Below, one piece after another: positions 36,215 to 45,206 of a stretch of 64,000 nucleotides of DNA (positions are counted from its first letter, which is position 1; every line of letters begins with the position of its first letter). A program made the translations under genes and the position numbers. A model generated the notes under the pieces. That model worked only from the letters and a program-made list of their open reading frames with translations, was not told the DNA's origin and ran no database searches. The stretch covers positions 744,001 through 808,000 of the forward strand of contig NZ_CP014263.1 in assembly GCF_001988955.1 (NCBI RefSeq), in the 5' to 3' direction. This DNA comes from Spirosoma montaniterrae (lineage in GTDB: Bacteria; Bacteroidota; Bacteroidia; Cytophagales; Spirosomataceae).

Positions 36215-36300
36215 CAGTGAACAGTGAGCAGCCAACAACCAACAGTTTTTATTTATCCGACTAACATCACTGTTGGTTGTTGGCTGCTCACTGTTCACTG
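36215..36300. repeat. Perfect 32-bp-arm palindrome between lolE-like and peptidase genes
   Basis: 36215-36246 is the exact reverse complement of 36269-36300; the loop is 22 nt. It lies between convergent genes (9 bp from the stop of the permease, 3 bp from the stop of the next gene), so it may act as a bidirectional terminator. The core AGCCAACAACCAACA is shared with 8193-8267. Confidence 0.92.
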
Positions 36301-36303
36301 TTA

Positions 36304-39300
36304 TCACCAGCCAGCCGCGATATTCAGCCCGAATACGCCCTGCGATCCGCCCGACCGCTGCCACGGAATAGCATAAAATGGTTCTAAGACCGCAAAGCCC
36401 AGCAAATTCAGCCGCAAGGATACGCCAGTGCTATAAACAGGTGTGGTTGACACCGACGGTGCATTCAGGCGTAATCGGTCGGGTTCAAGACCAGTGCGGC
36501 CCCAGGCATAACCAGCATCGGCAAATAGGGCTATTTCTGTCGGAAACACACGACTACGGAATAAGGCCATGCGCTCGTGACCAGTCAGCGACAGGCGTAG
36601 CTCGGCGTTGGCAACGGCCATACTGCTGCCCTGCATCTGATTCAGCGATACGTCGCCGTCGCCCCGGTAGGGGTTCGAAGCGTAGGTTTGGGCCGCGTAA
36701 CCCCGCACCAGCGTTGGGAAGCCCACGAAAAAGGGCGGAATGATACCCGTAGCCGCATCGCGCCCATACCGGCCCATGTGCAGCCCCCGGAAGGCCAGCG
36801 TGAGTGGTCGGAACCGCAAATACTGCCGGTAGTCGGCGGTTATGGTGTTCATCTGCAACGGCCCAAACGAGGTTTCAGCACCCACCCGGTAGCGGTGTCC
36901 TTTGAGCGGAGCCACCGGGCCGGGCGTGGTATTGTCGCCCACATAGGCCGCCGACAGTTGTGCCGTGTAAAGGTCGGCGGGCGAGGGAAGCCGCTGCCGG
37001 TCAGTACCAATCAGATTACCCCGGAAGAAAAACTCGCTCGTTCGCACGGTCGAAAAACTATACCGCGACACGGCCCCGGCCAGTTCCACCCGACGTGTGC
37101 GCGACAGCGGGAGGTAGCTAAACAGCGTAGCCTGCTGCTCAAAGGTGCGCTGTACGTCGGTGGCGCGTTCCAGCACTGGCACGGTTTGCCCGCCTACGTC
37201 GATGGTGGTTAGTCGCGACCCCACACCTCCCGACCGAAACGGCACGTGCGACAGCGACGCGCCCCAGTTGATGCGTTTACGTCGATTCAGGTACGTAATC
37301 TGCCCCGATACGTCGGTGATTTCGCCCGCTACGGCCAATCCAACGCTCAGTTGCCGGTCGCCAAGCATATCGCTGAACGTTGCGTTTACTCCGCCCGATA
37401 GGTTGGTGCCAAAGCGGTTGGCCGTTACGCCCGCGCCCCCGCCACCACTGCCGCTGATCCCCGTAATACGCAATTGGTTGCGCATCGGTGCAGCCTGTAC
37501 AGGCTCGGTGCGTAGCGGGTCGTTGGGCCGGGTCGAGTTAAGCCGGGCCGCTACAAAATCCTGATTGAACCGGGGTAGCGGAGGCAGCGTGGCCGCTGTA
37601 TGATCGACAGACTTGTTGGTGAGCGGAAGCCACAGTAAATCAAGCGGTTCGGCGCGGTACATGTAGTAGCCCTGCCGCTCGAAACGGGAGAACACCACCT
37701 GCCCCGTTTCGGGCGAAACGCTCAGTGCGGGCGCATGGGGTGTGATACCCGAAATGCCGGTAAAGAAACGCGTAAGCTGATAGGTTTCATCGCCGAAGGG
37801 CCGATGAGCGTACAGATTGCGGTATCCGTCGCGGTCGGACAGAAAATAAATTGTTTGATTATCGGTGCCGAATACGGGATTCAGATTGTCGGCACCGGGA
37901 AAAATATCTAAGATGCGCGGAGCATTGGCCGCCACGTCGAACAGGGCCAGCCGGTGATCGAACGCCAGCGGTCGGTCGTCCTGTTTGGCGGGCTGATCGG
38001 TGGCGTAGGCCAGCATCCGGCCATCGGGCGACCAACTCGGCTGTAACTCAGAATAGCGGTCGTTGGTCAACTGCCGCACACTGCCGTCCTGAAGGTCGTA
38101 TAAGTACAGATCGGTCTGCCCATCTACCAGTCCGTTTACGGCAATGTACCGGTTATCGGGCGACCAGGCCGGGTTAGAAAAAGCGGGTACACCCGGAATC
38201 TCTATCTCGCGCCGGATGCGCCCATTGCTGACATCTACCACCACCAGGCGGTTTCGACCTCTCGCAAACGCCACAAAACCAAACTGTTTGCTATCGGGCG
38301 ACCATGTGCCGGCAGACTCTAAGTAACTTAGTGCGTCGAGGTGGCTGTTACGGGTGGTGCTGATCAGTTTGCGCAACACCCGACCCGTGCGGGCATCGGC
38401 CAGAAAGACGTCTATCGAAAACAGATTTTTTTCGGACAGATAGGCTACATACCGCCCATTGGGACTGAGGGCCGGTGCCAGTTGCATAGACGTGAGTACG
38501 TTACGATTCAGCACGCGCGACAAATTGGTAGGCGTGGATGGGAATGGCACGAATTGCGCCCGTAATGATGCCTGCCACCGACGCGAAAACTCTGCCGACG
38601 AGACCCCCAGCACCCGTTGCAAAGCCGGTTCAACACCTTGCCGGGCCGCAGTCAGAAACAGCGGACGCACAACCTGCTCACCCCAGGTGCCGGTAGTGAA
38701 TGCCCAGAATGCATGGCCCCAGCGGTATGGGAAAAAGCGAGGGTTGGCGGTCAGGTCGTTCAGCGTGGGCAGGTCGTTGGCCTGAACGGCGTCGCGCATC
38801 CATAAGGCCGTATGCGCATCAACCGGACCGATAGAGAGGTATTCGGCCATCCCCTCAATAAACCAGAGCGGCAACTGAAACAGCCCTGCTATCGATGCCG
38901 AATCGCCACTTTGCGCCATCTGAAACTGAAGCGCGTGAACAATCTCGTGCCCTAAAACATGATCGGTTTGGGCGTTTACCTTCGTAATGGGCATCACGAT
39001 ACGGTTTTTCAATGCTTCGGCAAACCCGCCAGTGGCCGGATCGATAGGGCCGGGCGTAACGTTGGTTTGTTGAAAATCAGCGTGATTGTTGTAGAGAATA
39101 ACCGGATTTCGAAACGGAATCGAATCGCCCAGCACATGCCGGTGGGTTTTGTACCAGATTTCGCTTTGCCGCGCCCAGAAGTCGCGGATAGAGTCGTTTT
39201 TAAGGTAGTGATAGAGTTCGAAATTGCGGGTTTGATGCAGCTTGAACTGGAAGGTAGTGTAGCCAATTTTGTTTTGCCCGAAATACTGCGCCCTACAGTC

Positions 39301-39393
39301 GGTAAGCCCCAGACCTATTAGCAGCAGCCCAATCAGCAGTTGAGCCATTTGCGGGCGCGATAACGACAGAAAACGGTGTTGCCAGCGTGCCAT
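36304..39393 (-). CDS. Secreted gluzincin-like peptidase fused to TolB repeats and an outer-membrane barrel
   Basis: A 1,029-residue protein with an unusual domain chain. After an N-terminal hydrophobic segment (LLIGLLLIGLGLTDCRA), residues about 45-280 hold a peptidase MA-like domain with HEIVHALQF (HExxH) and the downstream glutamate in WFIEGMAEYLS. Residues 300-560 are TolB/WD40-like beta-propeller repeats (ALSPNGRYVAYLSEK, WSPDNRYIAVNG, WSPDGRMLAYATD). The last 350 residues form a surface-antigen (BamA-like) barrel with GHRYRVGAETSFGP and VRGYAAQTYASNPYRGDG. It is probably anchored in the outer membrane. The fused architecture is known in Bacteroidota, but its substrate is unknown. Confidence 0.85.
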   Translation of the reverse strand: MARWQHRFLSLSRPQMAQLLIGLLLIGLGLTDCRAQYFGQNKIGYTTFQFKLHQTRNFELYHYLKNDSIRDFWARQSEIWYKTHRHVLGDSIPFRNPVILYNNHADFQQTNVTPGPIDPATGGFAEALKNRIVMPITKVNAQTDHVLGHEIVHALQFQMAQSGDSASIAGLFQLPLWFIEGMAEYLSIGPVDAHTALWMRDAVQANDLPTLNDLTANPRFFPYRWGHAFWAFTTGTWGEQVVRPLFLTAARQGVEPALQRVLGVSSAEFSRRWQASLRAQFVPFPSTPTNLSRVLNRNVLTSMQLAPALSPNGRYVAYLSEKNLFSIDVFLADARTGRVLRKLISTTRNSHLDALSYLESAGTWSPDSKQFGFVAFARGRNRLVVVDVSNGRIRREIEIPGVPAFSNPAWSPDNRYIAVNGLVDGQTDLYLYDLQDGSVRQLTNDRYSELQPSWSPDGRMLAYATDQPAKQDDRPLAFDHRLALFDVAANAPRILDIFPGADNLNPVFGTDNQTIYFLSDRDGYRNLYAHRPFGDETYQLTRFFTGISGITPHAPALSVSPETGQVVFSRFERQGYYMYRAEPLDLLWLPLTNKSVDHTAATLPPLPRFNQDFVAARLNSTRPNDPLRTEPVQAAPMRNQLRITGISGSGGGGAGVTANRFGTNLSGGVNATFSDMLGDRQLSVGLAVAGEITDVSGQITYLNRRKRINWGASLSHVPFRSGGVGSRLTTIDVGGQTVPVLERATDVQRTFEQQATLFSYLPLSRTRRVELAGAVSRYSFSTVRTSEFFFRGNLIGTDRQRLPSPADLYTAQLSAAYVGDNTTPGPVAPLKGHRYRVGAETSFGPLQMNTITADYRQYLRFRPLTLAFRGLHMGRYGRDAATGIIPPFFVGFPTLVRGYAAQTYASNPYRGDGDVSLNQMQGSSMAVANAELRLSLTGHERMALFRSRVFPTEIALFADAGYAWGRTGLEPDRLRLNAPSVSTTPVYSTGVSLRLNLLGFAVLEPFYAIPWQRSGGSQGVFGLNIAAGW

Positions 39394-39479
39394 AGATAAC
39401 GTCAGAGTTTGTCGATGATTTCATCGTCAAAACTCTAACGCACGGATTATAAGCCAATTAGACAAAAATTAAAAGTTGA

Positions 39480-40547
39480 TTAGAGCGTCGTTCCAGTATC
39501 TACGCTGATAATATAAGCCCGCCCGCCTTCGCGCTCGATAGCTTCGGCCACCGCTTCCGGATTTTCTGGCGCATACGCAAACATACAGCCGCCCCCGCCC
39601 GACCCGTTGATTTTGCCACCCAATGCGCCAGCGTTCAGAGCCGCGTCGAGCATCCGGTTTATTTTGGGCGTGCTGATGCGTTGGGCGTCGCGGAGGTTGG
39701 TTTGGTGGTCGGTCAGGAGTTGGCCGAAGAGGGCGTGGTTCAGGGTGGGTGCTTGCAGTACGTTTAAAGCTTCGTGCAGAATGTCGCGGTTGGCGAGGTT
39801 GCCTTTCAGCAAAACGTATTCGTCTTTACTGAGCATGTCTTTGAACTCAGCGGCCTCGGTAAGTCCGGACGTGTGCAGCGAAAACGCCGGATTAACGCCC
39901 CGGATGCGCTGCAAAATGTCGAGCATCCCGAACTTCACCCGTCCCAGAATACCGACCGTATCTTTCGGCTCCTGCGAGTCGCCGAGCACAAATGTACCCA
40001 GCACAGGCACAAGCGGAACAAGCCGAATCTGCGGCTGCGATTCCAAATAAATTACATTGCCTACAGCCGTACTATAGTGATCCATCATGCCTCCCGGTTC
40101 GCCAAATTCCAGCACTTCGGCCATGTAGGCCAATTCTGCCAGTCGTTCGGCAGCGAGCAGACGCGGCTCGTCGGCCAATCGGGTCAGCACATTAAGCCAC
40201 GTAACGAGCAGAGCCGACGAACTCGACGTGCCGGAGTTGATGGGAATGTTACCGCGCACCTCGCCCGCGATGCCCCGCGAAAACGTGTACCCTTCGCGCA
40301 GCAGCACGTTGATGGCCGAGCGGAAATAATCCCGGTCATGCTCATAAACGAGCGGCATCCCATCGAACGGAATCGCTACGGAACTCCCGATGTCGGGCAG
40401 GTTTAGCCGAAAGCCGGGCGTTGGCGTAGTGTCGGCATTGATTTGAATCCGGCGCGAGATAGCGGCTGCAATAACGGGCAGGCCGAGGTAATCCTGGTGT
40501 TCGCCGAACAGACAAACCCGACCGGGTGTAGAGATTGAAATAGGCAT
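39480..40547 (-). CDS. GHMP-family sugar kinase
   Basis: A 355-residue GHMP kinase. The N-terminal STPGRVCLFGEHQDYLGLPV corresponds to the galactokinase signature, the ATP-binding loop is IPINSGTSSSSALLVTW, and the C-terminal motif is LGGKINGSGGGGCMFAYAP. It phosphorylates a sugar or sugar derivative; galactose, fucose or a heptose are all possible, and the family also includes mevalonate kinases. Its ATG overlaps by one base the stop of a YgiT-type antitoxin gene, and a FucP-like sugar transporter lies just beyond the toxin gene, so transport and phosphorylation of the same sugar are likely. Confidence 0.87.
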   Translation of the reverse strand: MPISISTPGRVCLFGEHQDYLGLPVIAAAISRRIQINADTTPTPGFRLNLPDIGSSVAIPFDGMPLVYEHDRDYFRSAINVLLREGYTFSRGIAGEVRGNIPINSGTSSSSALLVTWLNVLTRLADEPRLLAAERLAELAYMAEVLEFGEPGGMMDHYSTAVGNVIYLESQPQIRLVPLVPVLGTFVLGDSQEPKDTVGILGRVKFGMLDILQRIRGVNPAFSLHTSGLTEAAEFKDMLSKDEYVLLKGNLANRDILHEALNVLQAPTLNHALFGQLLTDHQTNLRDAQRISTPKINRMLDAALNAGALGGKINGSGGGGCMFAYAPENPEAVAEAIEREGGRAYIISVDTGTTL

Positions 40548-40774
40548 TAAGCTAAGGACAGTACTTCAAACTGACGATGTTCTTGCCGGGCTTTTGCTAC
40601 AATTTCTTCTAATAGTTTTGCTACGTCGTTGGCAATCCACTCTTCGCCACACTGTTCGCAAATTGTAGCCGGAACATGCCGAACCACTACTAAATTTTCG
40701 CCCAGATCAGCCGTGAAGGTTGTTCGTCCCGGTTGCTTACTACCATCACAGACAGGGCATTGATTTGATCTCAT
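40547..40774 (-). CDS. YgiT/MqsA-type zinc-finger antitoxin
   Basis: A 75-residue protein with two CxxC pairs, NQCPVCDG and TICEQCGEEW, spaced as in the YgiT-type zinc finger, plus a short C-terminal helix (VAKLLEEIVAKAR). Such proteins are antitoxins or their N-terminal domains. It is coupled on both sides: the toxin gene's stop codon overlaps its ATG (40774) and its own stop overlaps the GHMP kinase ATG (40547). Confidence 0.9.
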   Translation of the reverse strand: MRSNQCPVCDGSKQPGRTTFTADLGENLVVVRHVPATICEQCGEEWIANDVAKLLEEIVAKARQEHRQFEVLSLA

Positions 40775-41085
40775 CAGGTTTTACGCGTTTTATAATCTTC
40801 CTCAAACCGCTCCAATGATGGGTTGTAGGCTGTGATGATATGTGTCTCTGCATTTGTTTCATTCAAAGACGCCACAATGTGCAAAGGCCCATGCTCAGTG
40901 AAACATAAAAACAAAGCACTTGCAAATGGCGTATCGTCTGGATACTCCTGAATAATAACACCAAAGATCAAGCCATTCAAGACATCCGCCTGGCGAATGT
41001 TGCGTTCAGCTATTCGTTGTAAAACGTGTTTCTTCCACTGAACGTTACCACTCGCAACAGATTTCTTCAGTAAATCATGATTCAT
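40774..41085 (-). CDS. DUF4258-family toxin
   Basis: A 103-residue DUF4258 protein (LLKKSVASGNVQWKKHVLQR, IAERNIRQADVLNGLIFGVI, PLHIVASLNETNAETHIITA and YNPSLERFEEDYKTRKT), a RelE-like fold found with YgiT-type antitoxins. Order toxin-then-antitoxin, one-base overlap and size all fit a type II module. It probably cleaves or inhibits translation, but this is inference. It starts 4 bp downstream of the sugar transporter stop. Confidence 0.87.
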   Translation of the reverse strand: MNHDLLKKSVASGNVQWKKHVLQRIAERNIRQADVLNGLIFGVIIQEYPDDTPFASALFLCFTEHGPLHIVASLNETNAETHIITAYNPSLERFEEDYKTRKT

Positions 41086-41088
41086 AAT

Positions 41089-42330
41089 TTACCAACTCGA
41101 CTTTTTATAGCCCGATACAGCATAGTACAGAATAAATCCAAACATAGGCAGCAGCAGCGCGTAGGCTATTTTGGGGCTAACGGCATCGGTGAGGTAGCCG
41201 TGTAGCAGGGGTAAAACGGCTCCGCCCGCAATGGCCATGATGAGCAATGCCGAGCCGAGTTTGGTGAATTTGCCGAGCCGGTTCAGTGCCAGCGGCCACA
41301 CAGCAGGCCAGGTGGGCGCAATGGCAAACCCCATCAGTGCAATGCATAGTATGGATGTAAAACCGTCAGTCACTAACGCGCCAACAGTTAGAATCAGGGC
41401 CAGAATCATGCCGTAACGCAGCGCGTTTTGTTGCGAAATCCAGCGGGGAATGGCTACAATCCCCAGCACATAACCCGCCAGCAGGCCATAGAGCGTATAT
41501 TCGGTGAAGTGCTTGGCTTCGTCGTTGCTAAACCCAATGGCCTTACCGTAGTTGATGATGGTATCGCCCGTAATTACTTCGGCCCCCACGTAACAGAATA
41601 GAGCCAAAGCCCCTAAAACCAAGTTTGGAAACTGCCAGATGCTGGTGTGGTTTCGCAACGTCGAACCGGACGCATAATCGGCGGTGGTGTCGTCTTGTTC
41701 TTCTGATACTTCGGGCAGGTTTGAGAAGCGAATCAGTCCCGCCAGCACAACCAGAACGCCCGTCAGAATCAGATATGGCTGCACCACCTTTTGCAGACTC
41801 TCGGCCCCCACAGCCACGCTTGTGCCAGTGAGTAATATTCCCCCAAAAACGCGCTGACTAATAATACCTGCCAACTTGTTGGCAATACCCAGAAAGCTGA
41901 TCCGCTGGGCTGCACTTTCGCGCGGGCCGAGAATAGTGGCGTATGGGTTCGAGGCCGTTTGCAGCACCGTAAGCCCGATGCCAATCAGAAATAGGCCCAC
42001 TAAAAACAGCGGGTATGACACGGCATTGGCCGCCGGTACGAAAATCAGCGTACCAATCGCCATTGTCAATAGCCCCAGCGACATGCCGTTTTTAAACCCC
42101 GTTCGTTTCAGCACCGCCGACGATGGAATGGCCATGACCGTGTAGGAAATGAAAAACGCAAAAGCCACCAGATTGGAGCCTACCGTACTGAGGTCAAATG
42201 CCTGTTTGAAAAAGGCAATGAGCACACTGTTGACCCACGTAACGAAGCCAAACACAAAAAAAAGTGCTCCGATAATGAGCAGCGGGCCGGTGTAATTCTG
42301 AGATTTAGGGGGAGTGGCGGTTGGAGTCAA
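41089..42330 (-). CDS. FucP/GluP-type sugar MFS transporter
   Basis: A 413-residue, 12-helix member of the fucose/glucose/galactose:proton symporter group. N-terminal blocks GPLLIIGALFFVFGFVTWVN and LIAFFKQAFDLSTVGSNLVAFAFF are characteristic, as are LQTASNPYATILGPRESAAQRISF and FCYVGAEVITGDTIINYGKAIGF. It imports a hexose at the inner membrane. The neighbouring GHMP kinase is a natural partner, though a toxin-antitoxin pair now lies between the two genes. Upstream it is flanked by a palindrome that reaches into the end of the GH109-like gene. Confidence 0.92.
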   Translation of the reverse strand: MTPTATPPKSQNYTGPLLIIGALFFVFGFVTWVNSVLIAFFKQAFDLSTVGSNLVAFAFFISYTVMAIPSSAVLKRTGFKNGMSLGLLTMAIGTLIFVPAANAVSYPLFLVGLFLIGIGLTVLQTASNPYATILGPRESAAQRISFLGIANKLAGIISQRVFGGILLTGTSVAVGAESLQKVVQPYLILTGVLVVLAGLIRFSNLPEVSEEQDDTTADYASGSTLRNHTSIWQFPNLVLGALALFCYVGAEVITGDTIINYGKAIGFSNDEAKHFTEYTLYGLLAGYVLGIVAIPRWISQQNALRYGMILALILTVGALVTDGFTSILCIALMGFAIAPTWPAVWPLALNRLGKFTKLGSALLIMAIAGGAVLPLLHGYLTDAVSPKIAYALLLPMFGFILYYAVSGYKKSSW

Positions 42331-42333
42331 TGT

Positions 42334-42449
42334 CTGAACCGGGATTAGCCCGGATTTATAGGATTAAACAAGATTATCTGACGCGTAAAAGCCTTCAATT
42401 ATAAGAAAATCCTGTTCAATCTAATACATCTTAATTAATCCTGGTTCAG
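42334..42449. repeat. GAACCAGGATT-family palindrome at the 3' end of the GH109-like gene
   Basis: Left arm CTGAACCGGGATTAGCCCGG (from 42334) pairs imperfectly with the right arm ending at 42449, AATTAATCCTGGTTCAG. The right arm includes the TGA stop codon of the GH109-like gene. The same family occurs at 53789-53971 and after groL. Confidence 0.8.
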
Positions 42450-43851
42450 AATGCATCATCCAGCCCAAAAATGCGCTTGTTGGTTTTCCACTTGCCGCGT
42501 GTGAAATCAGGAATGTCAACGGCCTGACTGCCTTTCGCGATGCTTAGCTCCGATAGCGGGCTGATGGCACTCCACGCGGCTGCGTCATACACGTCGATGG
42601 GCACGGGGCCTTTCGCTTTTACGGCTTCGATGAACGCCCGTAATACAAAAAAGTCGATGCCGCCGTGGCCCGCGTTTTCGGCGGTTTGGGCATGGCGTTT
42701 CCAGAGCGGATGGTCGTAGCGTTCCTGATAGGTTGCAAACGGCTCCCACGTGTGCGGCTTCGGCGACTTACCCTCCAGATAAATCATGTCGTTGTCGTCC
42801 ATCCAGATGCCTTCCGTGCCCTGCGCCCTGAAACCGAGCGAGTAAGGGCGGGGCGAGTTGGTGTCGTGCATGATTACGATGTTCTCGCCATCCGCGCATT
42901 CGATCATGGTTGTCACCACGTCGCCAAGTTTGAAGTTGACTTTGGCGTTCGGATGATCTTTGCCGCCTTTATCGACCACGTACTTGTGCAGCCCCGGCTT
43001 TTGGTTGCCATGCTCGTGAGCCGTACAAACTGATTGCCCCGGTTGATGTCGAACCAGTGTGCCACCGGACCGAGGCCGTGCGTAGGGTAGAGGTCGCCGT
43101 TGCGGTCGACGGAGTGTTGGGTGCGCCAGCGGGCTTCGGCATACCCTTTCGGGCCAAATTCAACGCCACCGCCCGCGTATTGCTTACCATTGTTAAACTT
43201 GATGTCGCGCAGGTCGTGCTGATAGCCGCAGTGTGCGTAGGTCATCTCGCCGAACAACCCCTGCCGAATCATGTTCAGCACCGCCATTACGTCGCGCCGG
43301 TAGCATACGTTTTCCAGAATCATGCACGGCATTTTGGTCTGTTCGGAGGTGTTCACCAGATCCCACGACTCCTGCAAGGTCACGGTGGCCGATACTTCTA
43401 CGGCGGCATATTTACCCGCTTTCATGGTCGCAACGGCCATCGGTACGTGCCATTCCCAGGGCGTGGCGATCACCACCCCGTCGAGGTCGTTGCGTTGCAG
43501 CATCTGCCGGAACGCTTCGGCTCCGTTGGTGTACGCTTCCGGTTTTTTCCGGCCACTTTTTTCAATCATCGCATTAGTACGACTGATCGCTTCGGGGTCG
43601 ATGTCGCAGATAGCCGGAATCTGCACGTCGGCCCGGTACAGAGCCTGTTCAACGTGGCTGCGTCCGCGAGAGCCAATACCAATGAAGCCCAGTCGAACGA
43701 CCGAATCAGCGGGTTTCGCCGGGCCGCGTTCGGCTTTAGTAAGAATGGTCGGAAAAACAGACGCATCCACTGTGGATACTGCCCCGGTGGATACTGCGGC
43801 ACCGGCAAAAGCCGTTGTGCGGATAAACTGGCGTCGGGTAGGGTGAGGCAT
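42446..43851 (-). pseudogene. Gfo/Idh/MocA oxidoreductase, GH109-like, broken by a frameshift
   Basis: Two overlapping frames join into one 467-residue protein. It begins with a twin-arginine signal (PHPTRRQFIRTTAFAGAA), then NAD-binding VVRLGFIGIGSRGRSHVEQA, and the GH109-type stretches VVIATPWEWHVPMAVATMKAG, CMILENVCYRRD, NGDLYPTHGLGPVAHWFDIN and HDTNSPRPYSLGFRAQGTEGIW. The frame changes near 42992-42995 in a run of four Cs; adding one base restores LTSMATKSRGLHKYVVDKGG. Family members cleave alpha-N-acetylgalactosamine or act on related sugars with NAD. The loss could be genuine or an assembly error. It diverges from an MFS transporter gene. Start at 43851 is taken because the upstream codons are not conserved. 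Confidence 0.85.
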
Positions 43852-43964
43852 AGGTCGGTCAGAATTTTTGGCAATATAACCCAAAGCAGCAAAACGGGCC
43901 AGTCTCCGCATCGCGTTGGTATTTTCGCTACGTTAGGCGTAGAATTCCGAACCCTCCAGATTTC

Positions 43965-45206
43965 ATGAACTACCGTTCCCGTGTTTTATCTTTTTTAGTA
44001 GCACTTTCGGCTATTACGTACATCGACCGTACCTGCATCTCTCTCGTTGCCGCCGACATGAAGCAAGACCTCGGTATCGAAAATGATGCCTGGGGCTGGG
44101 TACTGAGTGCGTTTGCGCTGTCTTACGCGCTGTTTGAATTACCTACCGGCGCACTCGGCGACCGGCTTGGCCCCCGGCGCGTGCTGACGCGGGTAGTAGC
44201 CTGGTGGTCGGTGTTCACGGCTCTGACTGGCACGGCCACGTCGTGGCTGTATTTAGTGATTGTGCGGTTTCTGTTCGGGGCGGGTGAAGCCGGAGCGTAT
44301 CCAAACGCGTCGATTGTGGTATCGCGGTGGTTTCCGCGTCAGGAAACGGGCCGGGCGCAGGCATTTATCTGGGCCGCCGGGCGAGTGGGTGGGGTACTGG
44401 CTCCGTGGCTCGTGATTCCGGTGGCCGCGCAATTCGGCTGGCGGGTATCGTTTTTTGCGATGGGCCTGCTGGGTGTAGTTTGGGCCGTGGCGTGGTATGG
44501 CTGGTTCCGCGATTTTCCGCACGAAGAACCACGCGTGTCGGCAGATGAGGTGCAGCACATCGAAGCCAATCGCCGGTTTCGGGCACACAGCCACCACATT
44601 CCGTGGCGGGCCGTGCTGCGTAGTCCGAACATGTGGGCCATTATGCTCATGTTCCATTTTTACATGTACGGAGCCTATTTTTTCACCGGCTGGTTGCCAA
44701 CTTACCTGAAAGAAGGACGCGGTTTTGGCAAAGACGAGATGCAGATCTTCGCTACACTGCCGTTTTTTCTGGGAGCCATTGGCTGTTTTACAGGCGGTTA
44801 TGCCAGCGACTGGCTTGCCAAACGCTACGGTCTGAAAGTAGGCCGGAGGGCAGTAGGCATCGTCGGGATGGGATTATCGGCCATTGTCATCTGTCTGTCT
44901 GCCCTCACGAAAGATAACCAAACGGCGGCTGTGCTGCTGGCAATGGGAATGGGCTTCAAAGACCTGACCCTGCCCGTCTCGTTCGCGGTCTGCAACGACG
45001 TTGGCCGCAGTCAGTCGGGTACAGTATCGGGGGCCATGAACATGGTGGGGCAGTTGGGAGCCGTATTTCTGGGCGTACTATTCGGCTATATTGTGAAAGC
45101 CACTGGCGACTTCAACCTGCCGCTGTTCCTGATTGCGGGCCTGCTGCTGTGTTCCTGCCTGCTCTGGCTCCGCATCGACCCAACGGAGGAAGTGGCGTTG
45201 TCATAG
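43965..45206 (+). CDS. MFS transporter, anion:cation symporter (ACS)-like
   Basis: A 413-residue, 12-helix MFS protein with the ACS-family look: N-terminal ALSAITYIDRTCISLVAADM, LPTGALGDRLGPRRVLTRVVAWWSVFTALTGTA (quoted in part), FGAGEAGAYPNASIVVSRWFP and GGYASDWLAKRYG. These proteins typically carry hexuronates, glucarate or sialic acid. It is divergent from the GH109-like gene with 113 bp between, so the two may be co-regulated and share a sugar substrate. Its last 6 bp overlap the convergent MBL-fold gene. Confidence 0.9.
   Translation: MNYRSRVLSFLVALSAITYIDRTCISLVAADMKQDLGIENDAWGWVLSAFALSYALFELPTGALGDRLGPRRVLTRVVAWWSVFTALTGTATSWLYLVIVRFLFGAGEAGAYPNASIVVSRWFPRQETGRAQAFIWAAGRVGGVLAPWLVIPVAAQFGWRVSFFAMGLLGVVWAVAWYGWFRDFPHEEPRVSADEVQHIEANRRFRAHSHHIPWRAVLRSPNMWAIMLMFHFYMYGAYFFTGWLPTYLKEGRGFGKDEMQIFATLPFFLGAIGCFTGGYASDWLAKRYGLKVGRRAVGIVGMGLSAIVICLSALTKDNQTAAVLLAMGMGFKDLTLPVSFAVCNDVGRSQSGTVSGAMNMVGQLGAVFLGVLFGYIVKATGDFNLPLFLIAGLLLCSCLLWLRIDPTEEVALS

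Noticed and set aside
36215..36300. Insertion-sequence ends
   Set aside because: The perfect palindrome has no transposase between its arms and only a 22-nt loop, so it is not an IS.
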